From Microvirga massiliensis (GTDB lineage Bacteria > Pseudomonadota > Alphaproteobacteria > Rhizobiales > Beijerinckiaceae), in NCBI RefSeq assembly GCF_001006805.1, contig NZ_LN811356.1, positions 207,314 to 271,313 on the forward strand: 64,000 nucleotides of DNA. The letters are read 5' to 3'. A program made the translations under genes and the position numbers. Within the stretch, counting starts at the first letter, position 1. Every line of letters begins with the position of its first letter. Positions 9,333-16,434 of this stretch are shown here, in pieces. The notes beneath the pieces are model-generated. The model was not told where the DNA came from. It did no database searches and worked only from the letters and a program-made list of their open reading frames with translations.

Positions 9333-10181
9333 GTGTTCCAGAAACTCGTCACTGCAGCCGTTACTGCCGCTGCCGCGGCAGGCCTGATGCTGGGCAGCGC
9401 TGAAGCCCAGAGCAAGAAAGTGAAGATCGCCTACGTCGAATGGTCCGACGCCATCGTCGCCACGAACATTATCAAGACCGTGCTCGAGTCGAAGGGCTAC
9501 GAGGTCACGATCACGCCGCTCGCCGCCGCGGCCATGTGGCAGGCCGTTGCAACGAGCGAGGCGGATGCGATGGTCGCCGCTTGGCTGCCAGCGACACATG
9601 CCTCGTATTACGGTCAGCTCAAGGACAAGGTCGATTTGATCGGGCCGAATGTTACCGGAGCGAAGATCGGCTGGGCCGTTCCCAAATACACGCCGCTGGA
9701 ATCCATCGAGGACCTGAAGAGCAAGGCAAGTCTCGTCGACGGCAAGGTCATCGGGATCGATCCTGGCGCCGGTCTCATGAAGGCGTCGGACAAGGCCATC
9801 AAGGAATACGGGCTGCCGGTCAAGCTCGTCGACGGCAGCGACGCGACCATGACGGCTGCCCTGAAGGACGCCTACGATAGGAAGCAGAACATCGTCGTCA
9901 CGACGTGGACGCCTCACTGGATGTTCGCGCGCTGGGAGCTGAAGTACCTGGCCGATCCCAAGAATGTCTTCGGCGGGGAGGAGACCGTGAATACCGTTGC
10001 CCGCAAGGACCTGAAGAAGGACATGCCGGAGGTGCACGCCATCCTGTCCAAGTTCAAGCTTTCGCTCGATGACGAGCAGAAGGTGATGGTCTGGAATGAG
10101 GAAAAGGGAGCGAAGCCGGCGGAGACGGCCGCACGCTGGGTCAAGGAAAATCCGGACAAGGTCGAAACTTGGTTGAACTGA
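9333..10181 (+). CDS. proX: Glycine betaine-type periplasmic binding protein (OpuAC/ProX)
   Basis: The 282-aa product has an N-terminal signal peptide ('MFQKLVTAAVTAAAAAGLML', cleavage probably after 'AEAQ'). An OpuAC domain follows with 'EWSDAIVATNI', 'GIDPGAGLM' and 'TWTPHWMFARW'. The Trp-rich patches are those that cage the quaternary ammonium group in ProX and ChoX-type proteins. Start is GTG at 9333, with GGGAG 8 nt upstream. It completes proVWX. Likely ligands are glycine betaine or related methylated compounds, given the adjacent methylglycine oxidase; choline or proline betaine cannot be excluded. A hairpin follows the stop codon. Confidence 0.88.
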   Translation: MFQKLVTAAVTAAAAAGLMLGSAEAQSKKVKIAYVEWSDAIVATNIIKTVLESKGYEVTITPLAAAAMWQAVATSEADAMVAAWLPATHASYYGQLKDKVDLIGPNVTGAKIGWAVPKYTPLESIEDLKSKASLVDGKVIGIDPGAGLMKASDKAIKEYGLPVKLVDGSDATMTAALKDAYDRKQNIVVTTWTPHWMFARWELKYLADPKNVFGGEETVNTVARKDLKKDMPEVHAILSKFKLSLDDEQKVMVWNEEKGAKPAETAARWVKENPDKVETWLN

Positions 10182-10212
10182 CAGGTTCGGCTATTCATTG
10201 GTCGCCTGACCG

Positions 10213-10248
10213 CGGACTGGGCCACCCATGCAGGGTTGGCCTAGTCCG
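10213..10248. terminator. Hairpin between proX and the hybrid kinase (bidirectional terminator candidate)
   Basis: A long imperfect inverted repeat (CGGACTGGGCCACCC against GGGTTGGCCTAGTCCG, short loop) lies between two convergent genes, 32 bp after the proX stop. There is no strong T-run, so intrinsic termination is likely but not proven. Confidence 0.5.
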
Positions 10249-10304
10249 GCTGAACTCCGTCTCGGGCATTTCGATCGAAAGTGTCAGTAAGGTATCGTAT
10301 TAAA

Positions 10305-13300
10305 CTATTCCGCCGCCACACGACTCGCACGCCATTGCGCGAGGAGAGCGCGTAGCGCAGCGGGTTTCACGGGCTTGTTGAGGAGGTGCACGTTCATGGC
10401 TGCGGCTTCGTCCCGCACCGCGGGCGAGCGGTCGGCGGTGATCAGGACCGCGGGAAGGTCGGAGCGGATCTGCCAACGCAGCGAGCGAATGACGTCGAGG
10501 CCGTCGCCTTCATCAAGGTGGTAATCCGCGATCACGACGTCCGGCGTATTGTGCGCCGCATGGATCGCGTCGAGCGCGGAGCGCAGGTCGGACGCCGTCA
10601 TGACCAGACAGCCCCAGCCATTCATCAGCGTGCGCATGCCTTCGAGAATGGCCGGCTCGTTGTCGACGGCCAGCACCCGAAGCCCTGCGAGAGGCGCAAC
10701 GGGAATGCGGGGTTTCTCGTCCGTTGCAGCTGAAACCGGCACCGCCGCAACGACCGGAAGCTCGATGCGAAAGACGGATCCTTGTCCGGGTTCCGACGTC
10801 AGGGAAAGCGGGTGATCGAGCACGCGCGCAATCCGCTGTACGATCGACAGACCGAGGCCGAGCCCGCGGGCCACTTTGGCGCCCTGGTCGAGGCGCTGGA
10901 ACTCGCGGAAGACGAGTCGCTGCTTCGAGGCCGGAATGCCGAGGCCCGTGTCCCACACTTCCAGAATGAGTCGTCCCTTGCGGCGGCGCGCGCCGACGAG
11001 AACGCGTCCCTGAGGGGTATACTTGATGGCGTTCGAAATCAGGTTCTGCAGGACACGCCGCAGGAGCCGGCGGTCGGATCGGACTGTGAGACTCGGCGGG
11101 ACGAAAGTGAGGTCCAGCTTCTTCTCCTGCGCGATCGGCTCGAAATCCCGCTGCAACTGGCGGAACAGCTCGTCGATCCTGAAGCTCGACCATTGTGGCT
11201 TCATCGCGCCGGTGTCTAGACGCGAAATCTCGAGAAGTGCCGCCAGGATCTCCTCGACGGCATCAAGCGACGCATCGATGTTCTCGGCGAGTGTGGCATC
11301 GCCTGCCTCACGATCCCGTTCGACCAGGGACGTGGTGTAGAGCCGTGCAGCGTTGAGCGGCTGCAGAATGTCGTGGCTCGCGGCGGCGAGGAACCGCGTC
11401 TTCGAGATGTTCGCTTCTTCGGCATCAGCCTTCGCGCGAGTGAGCTCCTCGTTGAGATGCGTCAGTTCCTCCGTGCGTTCGCGGACGCGCTGCTCCAGGG
11501 TTTCGTTGGCGCGCGCGCGAGCCTCTTCGGCAGCAACGGCCTCGGTCACGTCCGTGTAGGTCGTGACGAAGCCGCCATCCGGCAGCTCGTTCGAACGGAT
11601 CTCGAGCACCTTGCCTGAGGAATGGAGCCGCAGGCGCACCGGCACGAGATCATGGATGAAACTGTGAATGCGGTCCGCCACGAGCTCGTCCAACGGCCCT
11701 GGGCCGTAGGCACCGCGTTCGGCATTGAAGCGCACGATCTCCTCGAGCCCGATCCCAACGCGCACGAGGTCGGCCGGAATATCGTAGAGGTCGATGAAGG
11801 CCCTGTTCCAGGCGAGGAGCTGCAGGTCCCGATCGAGAACGGTGATGCCCTGGCCGGCATGGTCGATGGCGTGCTGCAGGAGATCGCGGCTGTATTGAAT
11901 GGCCGCGGACGCGTCGTCGAGTAGCTTCAGCGCTGCTTTCGTGGAGACGTTTCGCCGCCGGAGCAGCAGCGAGAGGGCAAGGCGAGAGGAGGCCGCGCCG
12001 ATTGCGGAGGCGAGCAGATGCTCCGCATAGCGCAGAAGATGGATATCGGCCTCGGCGCGTCCATCGAGAACCTGGGCGCGCCCATGCGCGAAGCTCGCGA
12101 AGGAGCGGCTCGTTCGTTCGGCGCCGAGATAGCGCGCGACGGTCGCCTGCAACTCGTCGATTGTGACGCTCGCACGAAACAGCCGAAAGGTCGGCGCGAT
12201 GGAGAGTTCGGACTCACCCACGAAGGTGTTGGCCTGGAGGCGCTCGAGAGCGGTTGCGGGTCGCGCCAGCGAGAAAACCACATAGGCAAGGAGATTCAGC
12301 CCTAGGCTCCAGACGACGCCATGGCTCAGCTGCGGGAGATCCGCCCCGAACAGGGCCGTCGGGCGGAGTGCTTCGATTCCGAAGGGCCCCGACACGATGA
12401 GATCCGACCAGGCGCTGTGTGCGGTGACGAGGCTCGGGAGGAGGAGCGTATAGATCCAGGTCAGGAAACCTACGACGAGACCGGCACTCGCGCCGCGCGC
12501 AGTGCCGCGGGACCAGATCAGGCCGCCGAGAAAGGCCGGCGCGATCTGCGCAATGGCGGCAAAGGACAAAAGGCCGATCGCCGCGAGGGCCGCTTGTCCG
12601 GACATGCGGTAATACGCATAGGCGAGGAGGAGGACGACGACGATCGCGAACCGGCGAACACCGAGCACGAACCCCGACAGGTCAGCCACGGGCGCCGCAT
12701 GCCGTGCCATGAGATAGGCGCGCCGCCGCAGCACGATTGGCATGACGAGGTGGTTGGAAATCATGATCGCGACGGCGACGGATTCGACGATGACCATCGC
12801 GGTCGCGGCGGAGAGGCCGCCCAGGAATGCGATCAGCGCCATCCGGTCGGCCCCGCCTCGCAGAGGGAGCGCGAGAACGGTCATGTCGCGATCGATCTCG
12901 TTCGGTCCGAAGGTCACGACGCCGCCGAGGGCGATCGGGATCACGAAGAGATTGATCAGAATGAGATAGAGCGGAAACAGCCAGCTCGCGCGCCGCACGT
13001 CCTCGATCGCGCGATTCTCGACGACCGCCATGTGGAACTGTCGCGGCAAGAGCAGCGACGCGCAGCTCGAGAGCAGCAGCAACGTCAGGAAGCCGCCGAT
13101 CGACGAGGTTTCCGCCAGAAGTTCGGCTGTGAGGCTCTCTGCGCCGAGCCGGGCGCCGATATCGCTCACGCCGTCGAACATGACATAGGTCACGTAGAAG
13201 CCAACCGCGAGAAAGGCGATGAGCTTCACGACGGACTCGAGCGAGATCGCCATCATGAGGCCATCCTGGTGCTCCGTGGCGTCGGTGTGCCGTGTCCCGA

Positions 13301-13835
13301 ACGCGACGGCAAATCCCGCCAGGACGATGGCCACGACGAGGGCGAGGTCCCCGAGAACGGGCATAGTCCTCGCAATGGTGCTGCTTTCTCCATCGGTGAG
13401 AAACACGCCCAGCGAGGCCGAGACGGCCTTGAGCTGCAGGGCCATGTAGGGAATTGTCCCGATCACGGCGATCAACGAGACGAGGGCCGCAACCCGCTCG
13501 CTCTTCCCATAACGGGCGGCAACGAAATCGGCGATCGACGTGATATTCTGTGCCTTCGCGATCCTGACGACCCGCGTCACCAGAGCATGCCCGACGCCGA
13601 TGACCAGAACCGGCCCGATATAGATCGTCAGAAAGTCGAAGCCCGAATGGGTCGCGAGGCCGACCGATCCGAAGAACGTCCAAGAGGTGCAATAGACCGC
13701 GAGCGCGAGGGCGTAGATCGTCGAGCGCCACCGCCCCGTCATGAGCCTCCGGCCGGAGGTATCTCCCCAATGCGCGACGGCGAAGAGTAGACAGAGGTAA
13801 AAGACGGCCGATAGAACGACGGCCCAACCGGCCAC
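10305..13835 (-). CDS. Sodium:solute symporter-PAS-histidine kinase-receiver hybrid protein
   Basis: The 1176-aa product fuses a sodium:solute symporter domain (about 1-500, roughly 12-13 membrane helices, with 'YCTSWTFFGSVG' early on) to a signalling half. After a linker come a PAS segment (about 665-780), a coiled coil with 'ARANETLEQRVRERTEEL', a HisKA domain with phospho-acceptor H821 ('AASHDILQPLNAA'), a HATPase domain ('NLISNAIKYTPQGRV', 'DTGLGIP') and a receiver domain with phospho-acceptor D1104 ('VVIADYHLDEGDG'). This is the CbrA/NahK-related architecture, in which a transporter-like domain may sense or move a substrate. No cognate response regulator is adjacent. It is convergent with proX, which makes an osmolyte or amine input conceivable but unproven. 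Confidence 0.88.
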   Translation of the reverse strand: MAGWAVVLSAVFYLCLLFAVAHWGDTSGRRLMTGRWRSTIYALALAVYCTSWTFFGSVGLATHSGFDFLTIYIGPVLVIGVGHALVTRVVRIAKAQNITSIADFVAARYGKSERVAALVSLIAVIGTIPYMALQLKAVSASLGVFLTDGESSTIARTMPVLGDLALVVAIVLAGFAVAFGTRHTDATEHQDGLMMAISLESVVKLIAFLAVGFYVTYVMFDGVSDIGARLGAESLTAELLAETSSIGGFLTLLLLSSCASLLLPRQFHMAVVENRAIEDVRRASWLFPLYLILINLFVIPIALGGVVTFGPNEIDRDMTVLALPLRGGADRMALIAFLGGLSAATAMVIVESVAVAIMISNHLVMPIVLRRRAYLMARHAAPVADLSGFVLGVRRFAIVVVLLLAYAYYRMSGQAALAAIGLLSFAAIAQIAPAFLGGLIWSRGTARGASAGLVVGFLTWIYTLLLPSLVTAHSAWSDLIVSGPFGIEALRPTALFGADLPQLSHGVVWSLGLNLLAYVVFSLARPATALERLQANTFVGESELSIAPTFRLFRASVTIDELQATVARYLGAERTSRSFASFAHGRAQVLDGRAEADIHLLRYAEHLLASAIGAASSRLALSLLLRRRNVSTKAALKLLDDASAAIQYSRDLLQHAIDHAGQGITVLDRDLQLLAWNRAFIDLYDIPADLVRVGIGLEEIVRFNAERGAYGPGPLDELVADRIHSFIHDLVPVRLRLHSSGKVLEIRSNELPDGGFVTTYTDVTEAVAAEEARARANETLEQRVRERTEELTHLNEELTRAKADAEEANISKTRFLAAASHDILQPLNAARLYTTSLVERDREAGDATLAENIDASLDAVEEILAALLEISRLDTGAMKPQWSSFRIDELFRQLQRDFEPIAQEKKLDLTFVPPSLTVRSDRRLLRRVLQNLISNAIKYTPQGRVLVGARRRKGRLILEVWDTGLGIPASKQRLVFREFQRLDQGAKVARGLGLGLSIVQRIARVLDHPLSLTSEPGQGSVFRIELPVVAAVPVSAATDEKPRIPVAPLAGLRVLAVDNEPAILEGMRTLMNGWGCLVMTASDLRSALDAIHAAHNTPDVVIADYHLDEGDGLDVIRSLRWQIRSDLPAVLITADRSPAVRDEAAAMNVHLLNKPVKPAALRALLAQWRASRVAAE

Positions 13836-13982
13836 GATGCATCTCCCTGGAACGCGGACCCGTCGAGACTATCGGGAAAGCGGTCGGAGCGCCAAGGCGT
13901 CTCGGCGGGCGCTGGGCAGAGCGAAGCTCGGGAAAGGCTGCGAGAGCGCCCGATCACGGAGCCGTGAAACCAGCGACGAGCC

Positions 13983-14007
13983 GGAACATGGCGCACCCGA
14001 AAGCGTT
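13983..14007 (+). promoter_or_regulatory. EcfG-type promoter match before the diheme cytochrome gene
   Basis: GGAAC, a 16-bp spacer and CGTT match the consensus of the alphaproteobacterial general stress sigma factor EcfG. The -10-like element is about 72 bp before the ATG of the cytochrome gene and on its strand. Confidence 0.45.
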
Positions 14008-14078
14008 GGCGGGCAGGCCCACCGGCCGTGAGTTCATCTGTTTCTTGATTTGCCAATTACGTGCCAAAGGAGTGGTGG

Positions 14079-15473
14079 ATGTCACGCTCCCTCCGAGGAA
14101 CCCTTCTCGTCACCGGGGCTGTCCTCTGCAGCCTCGCCGCCCTGTCCGACCCGTTGCCCCCAGACACGACCTATCGGCCTCTCCCGACGCTTCCCCTGTC
14201 GGAAGTCAGAGCCGCTGACGAGGCGCAGAAGCCGCAGGTCATGCAACGGCAGGCCGATCTGCTCAACCAGCGCTACGATCTGTCGGACCGGCCGATTCCC
14301 GGCGTAATGATGTCCGGCGGGCGCAAGCCGGTGCAGGGCGGTGTGCGCGTCAAGCTCCCTTCCGGCGTGACCTGGGACAGCCTCGCGGCAATGAGCCCGG
14401 ACGAAATCCGTGAACGGGGACTCCTGCCCGCCGGCTTCATGCCGCTGCCGCATGTCAAGCAAGCAACCGGCGGCCAAGTCTTTCCAAACCGCGAGATCGA
14501 CGAGATCCAGCGGCAGGAGGGGCGTTCTCTGCGCCGCTTCGATGTCGATTTCGATCTCCCTGACCGGTTCACGCCGGAATTCCCGCCGCCGATCTTCCTG
14601 ACGACGCATCCCGAACTCGGCGACGTGTCCCGTGGCCAGCTCCTGACGATCAAGAACTACTACGAGCTGATGAACGGCATCATCACTCCGGTCCAGATGG
14701 AGGGACTGCGCATCCTGCTCACGCCGTTCCCGCAGGAGGAGTTCAACCAGACCGAGGACCGCAAGGTGGCGGATCAGAGTCTCGGCGTGACCTGCCTGGA
14801 CTGCCACTCGAATTTCCACACCAACGCGGCCTTCCATCAGACGCCGGATGTCCGCCCGCAATCGGCTCGCTTCCGCCTCGACACGACGAGCCTGCGCGGG
14901 ATGTTCAACCAGCAGATCCACGGATCGAAACGGTCACTGCGTTCGGTCGAAGATTTCTCGGAGTTCGAGCAGCGCACGGCCTACTTCAACGGCGATCATG
15001 TCAGCGCGACGCGCAAGGGAGTGCACCTGCCAGACCGGCCGAACCAGGTCGCCATGATGGCGCAGATGCAGAACATGATCGATTTCCCACCCGCGCCAAA
15101 GCTCGACCCGTTCGGCAAGCTCGATCCCGCCAAGGCCACGGAACAGGAACTCGCAGGCGAGAGAGTCTTCTTTGGCAAAGGACGCTGCGGCGAATGCCAC
15201 ATCGCTCAGACATCGTTCATGGACAACAACATGCACGACCTGAAGCTGGAGCGCTTCTATCCGGTCGGGCAGACCGTGAACGACATGGTCATGCTGCCGG
15301 ACGGCCCGATCAAGACGTTCACCCTGCGCGGCATCAAGGACTCACCGCCTTACATGCATGACGGCCGCCTCCTGACGCTCGCCGACACCGTCGAGTTCTT
15401 CAACCTCGTGCTCGGCGTGAAGCTGACGCAGCAGGAGAAAGATGCCCTGGTGGCCTACATGCTCAACCTCTGA
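14079..15473 (+). CDS. Secreted diheme cytochrome c, peroxidase/MauG-related
   Basis: The 464-aa product has an N-terminal export signal ('SLRGTLLVTGAVLCSLAAL') and two haem c motifs, C239-LDC-H243 and C370-GEC-H374. The second half, with 'KTFTLRGIKDSPPYMHDGRL' and 'LADTVEFFNLVLG', is typical of diheme cytochrome c peroxidases and MauG-like proteins. The N-terminal ~230 residues are longer than in a classical peroxidase and unfamiliar. It would act in the periplasm, reducing peroxide or oxidising a partner. The ATG at 14079 is chosen because AAAGGAG lies 6-8 nt upstream; an in-frame GTG at 14061 would add six residues. An EcfG-type promoter precedes it. Confidence 0.75.
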   Translation: MSRSLRGTLLVTGAVLCSLAALSDPLPPDTTYRPLPTLPLSEVRAADEAQKPQVMQRQADLLNQRYDLSDRPIPGVMMSGGRKPVQGGVRVKLPSGVTWDSLAAMSPDEIRERGLLPAGFMPLPHVKQATGGQVFPNREIDEIQRQEGRSLRRFDVDFDLPDRFTPEFPPPIFLTTHPELGDVSRGQLLTIKNYYELMNGIITPVQMEGLRILLTPFPQEEFNQTEDRKVADQSLGVTCLDCHSNFHTNAAFHQTPDVRPQSARFRLDTTSLRGMFNQQIHGSKRSLRSVEDFSEFEQRTAYFNGDHVSATRKGVHLPDRPNQVAMMAQMQNMIDFPPAPKLDPFGKLDPAKATEQELAGERVFFGKGRCGECHIAQTSFMDNNMHDLKLERFYPVGQTVNDMVMLPDGPIKTFTLRGIKDSPPYMHDGRLLTLADTVEFFNLVLGVKLTQQEKDALVAYMLNL

Positions 15474-15530
15474 CCGGGGCAGATTCCCGTCGTCACGGGT
15501 AAGGCCCAAGTTCGAAAGACGGAGGATGCC

Positions 15531-16214
15531 ATGCGACTTCTCGCGACCCTCTCGGGCTTCGCCATTCTGCTGACGCTGCCGGTCTCGGCGCAGGTCGGCA
15601 ATCCAGCTGGCATGGCGCCTGGGACACCGCAGAGCGCACCCGGCGTTCCGGCGCCGCATGAGCCCAACACACAGGACCGGTTGTTTGCGCGCATCGCCAC
15701 GATCGGCGGGATGGCGGAGGTCGAGCTCGGCAGGATGGCCGAGCAGAAGGGCGGCAGCGATGCCATCAAGGACTTCGGGCGGCGCATGGTCCAGGACCAC
15801 GGCAAGGCCAACGACCAGCTCGCGGGCTTGGCAAAGCAGGCCGATATCCCACTGCCCGGCGAGCTCGATCCGGAGCACAAGGCTATGCGCGATCAGCTCC
15901 AGGCCATGAGCGGCTCCAACTTCGACCGCGCCTATCTGCACGGGCAGATCGCCGACCACCAGAAGACCGTGCAACTCCTCGAGTGGGAGATCAATTTCGG
16001 CCAGGATGCCGGGATCAAGCGCTTTGCGTCCGAGACCCTGCCGACCGTCCTCCATCATCTCCAGATGGCTCAGGACCTCATGACGCAGATCACGGGACAA
16101 GCCCTCCAGGGCGCGGCGCCCGGCACGACCCTGGCGAGCAACGAGCCAGCGCAGCGGCAGGGCACGCCAGGGGGTGACGGGCAGAGGGGCTCGGGAACGC
16201 GCAACACCCGGTAA
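15531..16214 (+). CDS. Secreted DUF4142 (ferritin-like fold) protein
   Basis: The 227-aa product has a signal peptide (residues 1-20, ending 'PVSAQ') and a Pro-rich spacer. A DUF4142 domain follows (about 45-190) with the family pattern of helices: 'IATIGGMAEVELGRMAEQKG', 'IKDFGRRMVQDHGKAN' and 'FDRAYLHGQIADHQKTVQLL'. The C-terminal ~35 residues are Gly/Gln-rich and disordered. DUF4142 proteins are four-helix periplasmic proteins common in Rhizobiales and often stress-induced; their biochemical role is unknown. GGAGG lies 6 nt before the ATG. It is 57 bp downstream of the diheme cytochrome gene and may be co-transcribed with it. Confidence 0.8.
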   Translation: MRLLATLSGFAILLTLPVSAQVGNPAGMAPGTPQSAPGVPAPHEPNTQDRLFARIATIGGMAEVELGRMAEQKGGSDAIKDFGRRMVQDHGKANDQLAGLAKQADIPLPGELDPEHKAMRDQLQAMSGSNFDRAYLHGQIADHQKTVQLLEWEINFGQDAGIKRFASETLPTVLHHLQMAQDLMTQITGQALQGAAPGTTLASNEPAQRQGTPGGDGQRGSGTRNTR

Positions 16215-16434
16215 GCCGACAGAAGACCTCTCTCGTCAGGCTGCCTCGGCGCGATCGGCTGGGCGGCCCTCGCCGGGCTGTGTCGTCGATGCAGGCCAAA
16301 CCCGTCGCACCTCGACTCGCGGGCCTGTCCGGGTTACCTGCAGGGGACGCCTGTCGTGAGGCTCCGAGCGATCCCGCTACCCGGGTGGATGCCTGCCTCC
16401 GACCCCATCCAGGCCGCTCACCTCGGGACGAGAG

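Noticed and set aside
12321..13790. Long open frame (489 codons) on the plus strand opposite the hybrid kinase
   Set aside because: Its product is a charged His/Arg/Glu/Asp-rich string without motifs. It is antisense to the strongly supported symporter-kinase gene and is a GC-rich codon shadow.
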